Source of the DNA: Scalindua_A sp046757465 | GTDB lineage: Bacteria; Planctomycetota; Brocadiia; Brocadiales; Scalinduaceae | Length of the DNA stretch: 64,000 nucleotides | Assembly (NCBI GenBank): GCA_046757465.1 | Contig: JBHHYH010000003.1 | Span: 1 to 64,000 of the forward strand | Reading direction: 5' to 3' | Part shown: positions 7,993-16,195 of the stretch, piece after piece | Position numbering within the stretch: the stretch's first letter is position 1 | How the letters are laid out: each line of letters opens with the position of its first letter | Made by a program: the position numbers and the translations under genes | The notes under the pieces: model-generated | Databases searched by the model: none | What the model saw: only the letters and a program-made list of their open reading frames with translations | What the model was told of the DNA's origin: nothing

Positions 7993-9579
7993 TTATCTTC
8001 TAAGGACTACGCCATTCATAGCGCCTACATGCTCGCCGTCTTTAATTGTAAGTTTTCCGTTTACTAATACATATTTAATACCTTCAGAATAGTTATGTGG
8101 GTCTGCAAACGTTGCCTTTTCTGCAATTACATTTTGATCGAAAATTGTTACATCGGCGAAGAATCCTTCTTTTAAAACACCCCTATCTTTAAATCCAATC
8201 TTTTGGGCTGGCAACCCGGTCATTTTATAAATGGCTTCCTCAATAGAAAAAAGGTTTTTTTCATTAACGTATTTCCTTATCACGCTTGAAAATGTACCGT
8301 AACATCTTGGATGTGGTCTCCCGAAGTGTAATGCGCCGCTTGTAGAACGGAGTGAACTATCGGAGCCTATCATTACAAAATCCCAGCTCAGAATTTTGTC
8401 AAGATTCTCATCTGACATATTAAAGAATAAGACGCCTACCCTGCAATCTTCTGCAATTAACAGGTCGAGCACAAACTCCAAAGGAGATACTTTTAATGTC
8501 TTTGCAATTTTGGCTACCGTCTTTCCCTCATAATCTTTTCTTTCGCTATCATGCACGGATGAAATCATTATGCTTTCCCAAAACTTCTGGTCTTTACCTT
8601 CATGCGTCATGTCTTTGATAATACGCTCTCTATAAAGAGGGTCCTTTAATCTTTTTTTCTCTTCAATTGCCCCCCCCTCATATACCCAATTGGGTAAAAT
8701 CACGTCTAAGTCCGTTCCAGACGCGATATAGGGATATCTATCACATGAGATTTTTATACCGTCAGATCTGGCTTCACTTAATAATCTCTCTATCTTTCCT
8801 ATTTTCTCCCAATTTCTTTCTCCCCATGTCTTGATGTGAGATACTTGAGTATTTACACCGCTCATTCTAGCAATGTTTATGGTTTCGGCTAATGCCGTTT
8901 CTATTTTATCTCCTTCGTCTCTCATGTGCGTTGTATATATACCATTATGTTCCTTTACTATTTTACATAACTCAATCAATTCAGAAGTCTTTGCATAACA
9001 TCCCGGTGGATACACCAACCCACTCGATATGCCAAATGCACCTGCCTCCATTGCATCTCGCAATTCCTTTTCCATACTAACAAGCTCGTTTTTATCCGGT
9101 TCACGATCTTCATATCCCAATATACAGGCCCGTATATTACCATGGCCAACCAGAAACCCTCTGTTTATAGAACTTGGCACTTCGTCAGTCCGCTTAAAAA
9201 AATCCTTAGCAGTTTGCCAATTTATATCCAACCCAAACTTGCTAAGACCTTTTCTCCTGTTCTCAAGTAATTGCCCTCTCAATGGAAAGGCGGATGTGCC
9301 ACAATTCCCACAAATCTCCGTAGTAACACCATCATAAATTTTGCTCTCACTCTTTGGACTAACCAGCCAAAAAAAATCGCTATGTGAATGAATATCAATA
9401 AATCCCGGCGTGACGATACACCCTGATGCATCAATAATATTACAATCCAAGGGGAGAGTAATATTGCCCATGTAGACGATCCTGTCACCCTGAATCCCGA
9501 TATCTAAGACCCTTTTAGCCTTACCCGCCCCATCAACTACAACGCCATTTTTTATTATAAGGTCAAAATTACGACTCAT
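7993..9579 (-). CDS. N-acyl-D-amino-acid deacylase (amidohydrolase family)
   Basis: This 528-residue enzyme removes the acyl group from N-acyl-D-amino acids, releasing the D-amino acid. It belongs to the zinc amidohydrolases. Visible marks are the beta-sandwich start FDLIIKNGVVVDGAGKAKR, the metal-binding IDIHSHSDFFW around residue 64, and the Cys region GVTTEICGNCGTS. The later VSHIKTWGERNW and the MIGSDSSLRSTSG stretch supply further metal and catalytic residues in the family. Length is normal. The amidohydrolase fold also includes dihydropyrimidinases, but the EICGNC motif favours D-aminoacylase. A role in recycling peptidoglycan-derived D-amino acids is possible. Confidence 0.85.
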   Translation of the reverse strand: MSRNFDLIIKNGVVVDGAGKAKRVLDIGIQGDRIVYMGNITLPLDCNIIDASGCIVTPGFIDIHSHSDFFWLVSPKSESKIYDGVTTEICGNCGTSAFPLRGQLLENRRKGLSKFGLDINWQTAKDFFKRTDEVPSSINRGFLVGHGNIRACILGYEDREPDKNELVSMEKELRDAMEAGAFGISSGLVYPPGCYAKTSELIELCKIVKEHNGIYTTHMRDEGDKIETALAETINIARMSGVNTQVSHIKTWGERNWEKIGKIERLLSEARSDGIKISCDRYPYIASGTDLDVILPNWVYEGGAIEEKKRLKDPLYRERIIKDMTHEGKDQKFWESIMISSVHDSERKDYEGKTVAKIAKTLKVSPLEFVLDLLIAEDCRVGVLFFNMSDENLDKILSWDFVMIGSDSSLRSTSGALHFGRPHPRCYGTFSSVIRKYVNEKNLFSIEEAIYKMTGLPAQKIGFKDRGVLKEGFFADVTIFDQNVIAEKATFADPHNYSEGIKYVLVNGKLTIKDGEHVGAMNGVVLRR

Positions 9580-9719
9580 TAAATAGAACCCTAAGAAACA
9601 AAAATTGTATTTATCCGCAAGTTACTTAATTATATGTTTTATGTTTAATTGAAATGTTTTCAAATGCTGGGTGAGGTGAAATTACTTCTAAGAAATGCTT
9701 TCTTATTATGCTAAGGTTT

Positions 9720-9908
9720 TTATCTATCGCTGAGTTGTGATGGTTCTGCTGTGCCTAGAAAAGAATCAACATCCTTATGTAATGCTCCCATATCCTTCTT
9801 TAATGCACGGTTATGATCAGCATTATGGCTTCTATTGAATGTATAGCACCCGGAAATAAATGCCATAATCATCAAGAAAACAATACATTTTTTAATGAGT
9901 TTAACCAT
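9720..9908 (-). CDS. small lipoprotein
   Basis: This 62-residue protein starts with a basic leader and a hydrophobic stretch ending in a good lipobox (MAFISGC, Cys at about residue 21). A short polar domain of about 40 residues follows. It is probably lipid-anchored in the envelope. No family is recognised. It lies 41 bases upstream of the rpoN end on the other side of a short gap and has its own weak start region. Confidence 0.6.
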   Translation of the reverse strand: MVKLIKKCIVFLMIMAFISGCYTFNRSHNADHNRALKKDMGALHKDVDSFLGTAEPSQLSDR

Positions 9909-9949
9909 TTTTAATATTTCTTAATACGTTATATGTATAATTAAGGAGC

Positions 9950-11398
9950 TCAACTTTCTTCTCTCCTTCTCCTTGACGAAGAAATTTTCATGCTCCTTCT
10001 ATATTTAGTCACGGTTCTTCGCGCTATATCGACACCCATTTCTCCTAATTTTGCAGCAATTTCCTCATCACTTAAAGGGCTTGACTTATCTTCATTCGAT
10101 ACTACTTTGGATAGTTTTTGTCTTATTGCCTCCCATGATTCCATTGTGCCATCAACATTCCTGAAACCTCCTGTAAAGAAAAATTTCATATCAAAAATAC
10201 CCTGAGGTGTCTGTATATATTTGTGTGCTATAGCACGACTCACGGTTGATACATGGATCCCAACAATATCTGCGATATCTTGCATCTTTAAAGTTTGAAG
10301 ATGCAGTATTCCCTCATCCAAAAATTTCTTCTGCATCTCTACTAACTTGACTGCTACTTTATACAACGTACCTTTTCTTTGTTCGATAGCATCTATAAGC
10401 CATCTAGCAGATTCCATTTTCTTACGAATATAACGCTTAGTTTGTAAATCATAACTTTTCCCGTTTAGCACATCTTTATAAAAATTGCTTATATAAATAC
10501 GTGGCAAATTTTTGTCTCCAACAAGTGACACCTCATATTTTCCATCTATACAATCTACTCTGATTTCCGGCATTATATAAGGAACCTGTTCATTGCTGAA
10601 AAGGAAACCTGGTTTAGGATTTAGTGTTTTTATGAAGTCTATTACCTTTTTAACTATTTCCACGTTACATCCTGACTTTTTTGCTATAAGTTTATATTTT
10701 TTCGTTTCAACATCTTCTAAATAATTTAAAATTAATTCCCTCGCAATATGATAATTGGGATCTCGCTTATCTAATTGCAAGAGCAAACATTCCTTCAAGT
10801 TCCTTGCCCCCACGCCAAGTGGCTCCATACTTTGCACAATTTTCAAGGCTTCAATTGCTTTTTCCATACTTACAGGTTCTTCCAGCGATTCTAGCATTTC
10901 GTCTAGAGTATACGCCAGATACCCGCTATCATTAATGTTAAAAATTATATTTTCACATATTTCCAAAAGCGAGTCATCTAGCTCCATAATTGATAACTGC
11001 CCGAGAAGATAATCCTGGAGCGACATTGATTTTGCAGCCGTATTCTCTAAGGCCTCCTGTTTCTGATCTCTTTCATCTGCAGCGCTACTCCTCCTTGTGG
11101 TTGTTTGTGAAAAATAGTCCCTCCACTCATCTGCCATTTCCCTAAGCTTTTTAAACTCGTCGTCCTGCGGTTCTTCTTTGTTTTCAGTGTTTTCCGCCCC
11201 TTCATCTTGTGTCGTATCCTTTCCGTCTCTCTCAGGCTGGACCAGTTCCTCCAGTACAGGATTATCCGTTAGCTCTTGTTGTACATGTTCTATTAAGGCC
11301 ATTATCGGGAGCTGAAGTATCTCTATAGATTGGATCACCTGAGGTGCCAATTTCATCTGCTGCTGAAGTTGTGGTGATAACGTTGTCTGTATTTTCAT
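9950..11398 (-). CDS. rpoN: RNA polymerase sigma-54 factor
   Basis: Sigma-54 directs RNA polymerase to -24/-12 promoters and needs an AAA+ activator to open them. The 482-residue protein shows all regions: an N-terminal glutamine-rich activator-interacting segment (LSPQLQQQMKLAPQVIQS), an acidic linker near residues 60-85, the core-binding and helix-turn-helix regions, and the RpoN box ARRTVTKYRRSM at about residues 458-469. The phrase ILQLPIMALIEHVQQEL resembles planctomycete RpoN. It lies 34 bases behind recR on the same strand and may be read with the dnaX-ybaB-recR operon. Confidence 0.95.
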   Translation of the reverse strand: MKIQTTLSPQLQQQMKLAPQVIQSIEILQLPIMALIEHVQQELTDNPVLEELVQPERDGKDTTQDEGAENTENKEEPQDDEFKKLREMADEWRDYFSQTTTRRSSAADERDQKQEALENTAAKSMSLQDYLLGQLSIMELDDSLLEICENIIFNINDSGYLAYTLDEMLESLEEPVSMEKAIEALKIVQSMEPLGVGARNLKECLLLQLDKRDPNYHIARELILNYLEDVETKKYKLIAKKSGCNVEIVKKVIDFIKTLNPKPGFLFSNEQVPYIMPEIRVDCIDGKYEVSLVGDKNLPRIYISNFYKDVLNGKSYDLQTKRYIRKKMESARWLIDAIEQRKGTLYKVAVKLVEMQKKFLDEGILHLQTLKMQDIADIVGIHVSTVSRAIAHKYIQTPQGIFDMKFFFTGGFRNVDGTMESWEAIRQKLSKVVSNEDKSSPLSDEEIAAKLGEMGVDIARRTVTKYRRSMKISSSRRRREES

Positions 11399-11432
11399 AT
11401 TATTTACACTATTATTTTTTGAAAAAGCACAA

Positions 11433-12041
11433 TTAGTTCTTTTGCATCAATTTTCTACCGTTAATTGCATCAGCAATAACTGCGGAACTCACATACTCTA
11501 AATAACTCCCTGACGGCATACCTCTTGCAGGTTGTGTAACCTTGACTCCTAAGGGTTTTAAACGTTCAAGTATACACAATGCAGTAACATCTCCTTCCAA
11601 ATTAGGATTAGTAGCAATAATTACTTCCTGAATATCGCCACCCTCAACTCTTTTTACCAGCTTATCTATATTGATGTCCTCAGGATTAACGTTCTCCAAA
11701 GGATTTACATGGCCAAACAAAACATGATATAGCCCATCATAAAATCCCGTTCTGTCAATCTTGAAGAGGTCTACTGGTTGTTCAACCACGCATACCTTTT
11801 TATGGTCTCGACTTTGGTCACTACAAATATGGCACGGATCCGTCTCCCCTATATTGCAACAGATAGAACAATAATTGACGTTTTTCTTTACATCCCGTAT
11901 TGCCATAACTAATTGCATTGCTTCATCGTGAGGTAGTCGAATAATATAGTGCGCTAACCTTTCCGCACTTTTTTGCCCTATACCAGGCATTTTGCCCAGC
12001 TCTTCTATAAGTTTTATCATGGAGCGAGGATAAGACTTCAT
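11433..12041 (-). CDS. recR: recombination mediator RecR
   Basis: RecR helps RecF and RecO load RecA onto gapped DNA. Visible are the N-terminal helix-hairpin-helix (GKMPGIGQKSAERLAHYI), the four-cysteine zinc finger CSICCNIGETDPCHIC, and a Toprim domain with VVEQPVDLFKIDR. The C-terminal end is truncated to the usual short Walker-B-like tail. The ATG at 12041 sits nine bases behind a GAGG site and is preferred over an in-frame TTG at 12050. The 202-residue length is standard. It follows ybaB by 12 bases, a conserved arrangement. Confidence 0.95.
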   Translation of the reverse strand: MKSYPRSMIKLIEELGKMPGIGQKSAERLAHYIIRLPHDEAMQLVMAIRDVKKNVNYCSICCNIGETDPCHICSDQSRDHKKVCVVEQPVDLFKIDRTGFYDGLYHVLFGHVNPLENVNPEDINIDKLVKRVEGGDIQEVIIATNPNLEGDVTALCILERLKPLGVKVTQPARGMPSGSYLEYVSSAVIADAINGRKLMQKN

Positions 12042-12053
12042 CTTTCCCAACCT

Positions 12054-12398
12054 CTATTGAAACAAATTTGATAACCCGGGAACGTTCAACCCGCCTGTTA
12101 ATTTACCCATTTCCTCTTGATACATTTCTTGAGACTTTTTCATCGCTTGAGATACGGCTGCCAAGACGAGATCTTCTAACATCTGCACATCATCAGGATT
12201 GACAACCTCCGGATCAATCTTTATCGATAAAAGCTCTTGTTTTCCATTTACATGCACAGTTACCATTCCCCCGCCGGAACTTGCTTCTACAACACGTTCC
12301 TTGAGATCCTCCTGGATTTCTTCAGCTTTCTTTTGCATTTTGACAGCCTGCTTTTGCATCTGCTTCATCATGTCGCCCATATTCCCAAATCCCTTCAT
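12054..12398 (-). CDS. ybaB: YbaB/EbfC nucleoid-associated protein
   Basis: YbaB/EbfC proteins are small dimeric DNA-binding proteins of the nucleoid. The 114-residue sequence starts with a Met/Gln/Lys-rich helix (GDMMKQMQKQAVKMQKKAEE) and contains VEASSGGGMVTVHVNGK and LSIKIDPEVVNPDD, which are hallmarks of the family. Its ATG overlaps the dnaX stop as ATGA, so translation is probably coupled. Confidence 0.95.
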   Translation of the reverse strand: MKGFGNMGDMMKQMQKQAVKMQKKAEEIQEDLKERVVEASSGGGMVTVHVNGKQELLSIKIDPEVVNPDDVQMLEDLVLAAVSQAMKKSQEMYQEEMGKLTGGLNVPGLSNLFQ

Positions 12399-14074
12399 CC
12401 TTCTGCTCCCTTTATATTGACAATTGAACCATCAAATATTTCCTTTGTTCTTTTTACTATAGGGTCATTTATTACGTCATTTTCTATTCTTTCACCCTTA
12501 TTCTTTGTTACTATTTTTCGCCTCATATCTTTACCCATTATATTACGACCATTCTTCGATATTGTCAACCTTACATGAATCTTCCTTCCTGTTACTCTTT
12601 CTATACATTCCTCAATTATCCGCTTTTCCCCAGATTTTTCAAGCCTTTCTTTATGGATCAGGTAATTTCCGGGAAACTCCAACAATACTTCATTATCGGC
12701 AAAATTTAAAACCTCTGCACCCTTCAGTAATACCCAGACAGACCTTTTCTTACCTTGAATCTCTGTCATTATTTTGTCCCAGATATTCAAAATACTGGTA
12801 TCCTGGTTACCCCTTTCATTTACGTTGATATAACTGTCAGAAGGACTTTCTCTTATCTCTGTATTTCTTATTACGCCAACACTATCATCACAACCTGGCG
12901 CTTTTACTTCCCCCCCATTTACATTACCTTCAAACGATCGTTTAATATCCTCTATTCGATTCAAAACTGTGCCTAATGGTTTCAAATCTTCCATAGTAGC
13001 TAATTTTATGAATACAACTTCTAGTAAAATTTTCTGCTGTAGTAAATCCTTAGCCTTACCCTTGGCTTCGGAAATTAGCTGAATCATGTACGTCAACGTA
13101 TCCGGAGAAAGCAGCGAAGCTTGCTTCCGTAGTAAATTAATATCTCTTGATATAGTCTCTATCAATCCACTGCCCTTACTACAGATTGAGACAAGGAGTA
13201 AATCATGTATATAAAGAAGTAATTGATCAATAAGCCCGTCTACATCCTTTCCATTCTCTGTAATCTCACGAAAAATATTCACAGCTAATTCTGGATTTTT
13301 GTCGATAAAGCTATCAATTAAACTTGCAATTTCCCCTTCGCTAACAACTCCAAGAATGTCATAAATATCTCTTAAAGTTATCTTCTCATTACAAAATGAA
13401 GTAAGTTGGTCTAAAATAGATTCGGAATCCCTCAATCCACCCATAGCATATTTTGCAATAATTTGAAGCACACCCTCTCCCACTAAGATATTTTCTGTTT
13501 TGCAAATCTGCGCAAGCCTATTACTTATATCTGACACAGATATGTTCTTGAAATCAAACCTCTGACAGCGTGACTGCACAGTATCAGGCACACGGTTTGG
13601 TGAAGTGGTGGCAAAAATGAATTTTACATGCCCCGGTGGTTCTTCAAGTGTCTTTAGAATCGCATTGAAGGCCTCCTTAGTTAACATATGCACTTCATCT
13701 ATAATATAAATCTTATACCTCGAAATGGCAGGGGCATATCCCACATTCTGTCTAATACTCCGTATCTCGTCTATACCACGATTCGATGCTCCATCTATTT
13801 CAAGGACATCAATATCATTTCCGTTCCTGATGCTTTCACATGTAGAGCATTTATTGCAAGGTACATCTGTTGGCCCCGTCTGACAATTAAGGGCTTTTGA
13901 TAATATCCTTGCCATGGATGTCTTTCCAACCCCTCTTGGACCAGCAAATAAATATGCGTGAGCAACACGATTGGTCTGGATCGCTTTTGCCAATGTATTA
14001 ACTATATGTTCTTGCCCAACAATCTCATTAAAAGATTTTGGTCTATACTTTCTCGATAAAACTATATACGACAT
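12395..14074 (-). CDS. dnaX: DNA polymerase III subunits gamma/tau
   Basis: DnaX is the ATPase of the clamp loader. The 559-residue protein has the N-terminal YRPKSFNEIVGQEHIVNTL, Walker A GPRGVGKTSMARIL near residue 45, a zinc module with Cys in CQTGPTDVPCNKCSTC, and a Walker B region IDEVHMLTKEAFNAILKTLE with the sensor loop FATTSPNRVPDTVQSRCQR. The C-terminal tau-like part is variable. It leads the dnaX-ybaB-recR operon, directly downstream of the SRP RNA gene. Confidence 0.95.
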   Translation of the reverse strand: MSYIVLSRKYRPKSFNEIVGQEHIVNTLAKAIQTNRVAHAYLFAGPRGVGKTSMARILSKALNCQTGPTDVPCNKCSTCESIRNGNDIDVLEIDGASNRGIDEIRSIRQNVGYAPAISRYKIYIIDEVHMLTKEAFNAILKTLEEPPGHVKFIFATTSPNRVPDTVQSRCQRFDFKNISVSDISNRLAQICKTENILVGEGVLQIIAKYAMGGLRDSESILDQLTSFCNEKITLRDIYDILGVVSEGEIASLIDSFIDKNPELAVNIFREITENGKDVDGLIDQLLLYIHDLLLVSICSKGSGLIETISRDINLLRKQASLLSPDTLTYMIQLISEAKGKAKDLLQQKILLEVVFIKLATMEDLKPLGTVLNRIEDIKRSFEGNVNGGEVKAPGCDDSVGVIRNTEIRESPSDSYINVNERGNQDTSILNIWDKIMTEIQGKKRSVWVLLKGAEVLNFADNEVLLEFPGNYLIHKERLEKSGEKRIIEECIERVTGRKIHVRLTISKNGRNIMGKDMRRKIVTKNKGERIENDVINDPIVKRTKEIFDGSIVNIKGAEG

Positions 14075-14096
14075 ATCTATTTTAGTTTAAATTTAG

Positions 14097-14363
14097 GCCG
14101 TGCACTTTTCTTCGATTCTCTTTCCATTGAACTTTCTACGCAGTTAGCTCCAGCTAGGCAACCTCACGGCACATAAGTACAAATGCTTATGGCTGCTTGC
14201 TTCCACATCTGACCAGGTTCACATAGACTTATTGCATGAGACCCAGCCTTCAACACCACTTACTTAGAAAGTACCAAAGGGCAGAAGAACCTCCAAAAAG
14301 CGATCGATCCTGCATAAGCGGTTTGCAGGTACAAGGAACCGCTAGCTCCCCATCTAGCACGGC
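14097..14363 (-). ncRNA. ffs: large-type bacterial signal recognition particle RNA
   Basis: The RNA scaffold of the signal recognition particle. Its ends pair perfectly (GCCGTGC with GCACGGC) and enclose 267 bases. The 5' part carries the Alu-domain signature GGGGAGCTAGCGGTTCC followed by CCTGTACCTGCAAACCGC-type sequence. The S-domain tip is recognisable as CTGGTCAGATGTGGAAGCAA followed by GCAGCC, matching the canonical GGTCAGG...GGAAG..AGCAGCC loop. The adjacent dnaX and tadA genes reproduce the arrangement known in Bacillus. Tip bases next to the GGAA loop differ slightly from the commonest sequence. Confidence 0.9.
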
Positions 14364-14444
14364 CAAAATCTCATAATAAATTCCGCTTCAGATATGTAAA
14401 TAATATGCGAATTTTTGTAACGTCTTTATCCACCCGTATATTCA

Positions 14445-14537
14445 TGGCGGAGAGGGCGGGAGTCGAACCCGCGAGGCAGGTTTTGCCCACCTACGCGCTT
14501 TCCAAGCGCGCTCCTTCGGCCTCTCGGACACCTCTCC
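14445..14537 (-). tRNA. tRNA-Ser (anticodon GGA)
   Basis: A class II cloverleaf of 93 bases. The acceptor stem is GGAGAGG paired with CCTCTCC, the anticodon loop is CTTGGAAA with GGA, and there is a long variable arm. The CCA end is encoded at 14445-14447. It lies 13 bases from a second tRNA-Ser gene. Confidence 0.95.
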
Positions 14538-14550
14538 AAAAGTTCCCTGA

Positions 14551-14639
14551 CGGAGAGAGAGGGATTCGAACCCCCGGTCCAAACTAAGTTGGACAGCGGT
14601 TTTCGAGACCGCCCCGTTCAACCACTCCGGCATCTCTCC
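14551..14639 (-). tRNA. tRNA-Ser (anticodon CGA)
   Basis: A class II cloverleaf of 89 bases with acceptor stem GGAGAGA paired with TCTCTCC, anticodon CGA in loop TCTCGAAAA, and a long variable arm. CCA is not encoded; TCA follows the discriminator G. Its first 22 bases overlap the 3' end of the tadA coding sequence on the same strand. Confidence 0.95.
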
Positions 14640-15088
14640 AGAAAAAATTGCCTTAAAAGTTCGCCACACTCGTCTTCTAAAATTCCGGATACAACATTCA
14701 GCCGATGATTAAAACGAGGATCATTAACTAAATTTATCAAAGACCCACAAGCCCCGCATCCTTCATCCTTTGCTCCGTATACGAGGTTCTTTACCCTGGC
14801 CTGAATCAATGCCCCTGCACACATTGCGCACGGTTCCAGGGTTACATAAACAGTAGTATCATTTAATCTCCAATTTTGAAGACATGTAGAGGCCTGCGTA
14901 ATTGCAATCATTTCGGCATGAGCCGTTGGGTCCAATAACATCTCACGCTGATTATGCGATCTCGCAATAATATTGTTTTCATAAACAATTATGGTACCTA
15001 CAGGAACCTCATCCCTCTCAAATGCCTTTTTTGCCTCAGTAATTGCCTGTTGCATATAATACTCATGCGAGCGGAATTCAGTTACCAT
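14618..15088 (-). CDS. tadA: tRNA-specific adenosine deaminase
   Basis: TadA converts A34 to inosine in tRNA-Arg(ACG) so that one tRNA reads CGU, CGC and CGA. The zinc and catalytic motifs are present: PTAHAEMIAI (HAE) and PCAMCAGALIQARV (PCxxC). I chose the ATG at 15088, giving 156 residues; a GTG at 15097 is also possible. The C-terminal Phe-rich tail (LLRQFFLERCRSG) is normal. The stop codon lies inside the downstream tRNA-Ser(CGA) gene. The substrate tRNA-Arg(ACG) gene is 35 bases upstream on the same strand. Confidence 0.95.
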   Translation of the reverse strand: MVTEFRSHEYYMQQAITEAKKAFERDEVPVGTIIVYENNIIARSHNQREMLLDPTAHAEMIAITQASTCLQNWRLNDTTVYVTLEPCAMCAGALIQARVKNLVYGAKDEGCGACGSLINLVNDPRFNHRLNVVSGILEDECGELLRQFFLERCRSG

Positions 15089-15122
15089 GGATTTCACGAT
15101 TATGATTCAAACTGCTTAAATA

Positions 15123-15196
15123 CGCGCCCAGCCCGATTTGAACGGGCAACCTCCGGTTTCGTAGACCGTTACTCTATCCAATTGAGCTATGGGCGC
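15123..15196 (-). tRNA. tRNA-Arg (anticodon ACG)
   Basis: A 74-base cloverleaf with acceptor stem GCGCCCA paired with TGGGCGC and anticodon ACG in loop CTACGAA. CCA is not encoded. The ACG anticodon requires TadA for inosine at position 34, and tadA is the next gene downstream. Confidence 0.95.
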
Positions 15197-15281
15197 ATTG
15201 GCTAACAGAGACAACAGGCTTAAAATAAAATCCTTCCCGAGAAACCGTGACACGTTATAAAACTTCTAAGACATCTAACTA

Positions 15282-15358
15282 TGGCGAGGCCGACGGGACT
15301 CGAACCCGCAACATCCAGATCGACAGTCTGGTACTCTAACCAATTGAGCTACGGCCCC
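15282..15358 (-). tRNA. tRNA-Asp (anticodon GTC)
   Basis: A 77-base cloverleaf. The acceptor stem is GGGGCCG paired with CGGCCTC (one G-U pair), the anticodon is GTC in loop CTGTCGA, and the encoded CCA lies at 15282-15284. Confidence 0.95.
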
Positions 15359-15427
15359 CTTTCTTACCGATTATACAACTCTAAACTGTATTCTATGGCA
15401 GCTGTAAATTACCATTTTTCAATATAG

Positions 15428-15473
15428 TGGGCGATATGATACACGAACCTATGATCTCTTGCTTGTAAGCCCA
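15428..15473 (-). pseudogene. 3'-half fragment of tRNA-Val
   Basis: These bases align without gaps to the 3' half of the intact tRNA-Val gene at 15956-16029, from the discriminator through the T-arm to the anticodon loop, with only a few mismatches. The 5' half is absent. It cannot fold as a tRNA. Same orientation, about 480 bases downstream of the intact gene's 3' end. Confidence 0.75.
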
Positions 15474-15955
15474 TTTTTAGCTAAATTAGCAGTTTTTCAG
15501 TTCGGTTTCAAGTGTTTTATTCTATGGTGCAGAGCTAAGTCTCATGAAATCTCTGATTCCGCCAAGAAATCTAAAAAGAATGCCTTAATAATGCTGAGAA
15601 GGAGGAAATAAACGGGAAAGATTTAAAATTTCCCGTTTATTTCCCGATATTAAATAGGGTGTTGTTTTGTTTTTGTTAATAAACTAAACAAAATAAAACA
15701 TTTCTAATTTACATCATAACCTTCTTAATAGGAGGCAGCATAGATTTATGGATAAGATGCAAAAAACAGGTATGTAATTAAGTGTTTAACAAGGGGAAGG
15801 TTGAACAAACAAAACCTAAATTAATAGTGTCGTTTTTTTGCCTTATTTCTATTTACCTTGATATCCTAGCATGATTGATATGTTCAATGTCGGACCTTTT
15901 TCCGTAATTTCCAGCCCATTCACACACCAAAAGGTATAGCTTTTGCGAAACAAAA
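15474..15955. other. gene-free spacer between tRNA-Val fragment and tRNA-Val
   Basis: No credible reading frame is present. A perfect 15-bp inverted repeat lies at 15605-15619 and 15629-15643 with a nine-base loop; its arms contain AACGGG and CCCGTT. The stretch is AT-rich, contains AGGAGG-like and short abortive starts, and could be the remnant of a small integrated element. Confidence 0.4.
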
Positions 15956-16029
15956 TGGGCGATATAGGACTCGAACCTATGACCTCTTGCTTGTAAGGCA
16001 AGCGCTCTAGCCAATTGAGCTAATCGCCC
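15956..16029 (-). tRNA. tRNA-Val (anticodon TAC)
   Basis: A 74-base cloverleaf with acceptor stem GGGCGAT paired with ATCGCCC and anticodon TAC in loop CTTACAA. The discriminator is A and CCA is not encoded. A truncated copy of its 3' half lies downstream at 15428-15473. Confidence 0.95.
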
Positions 16030-16195
16030 TTTATAAGCACTTAGATAAAGTTTAGCATCACGAATTATTATGTCAATGAATTTTTGAATCCGTATACGAC
16101 TTAACTTATCCTTGACTTAGTGAATAATCACCTTTATATTATATCTAGGCAGTCTTTAAGACAAGCATGCATTTTGTTAGAAATAAATCCCAAAA

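Noticed and set aside
11433..12050. TTG start for recR at 12050
   Set aside because: A GAGG site is correctly spaced for the ATG at 12041, which gives the standard length.
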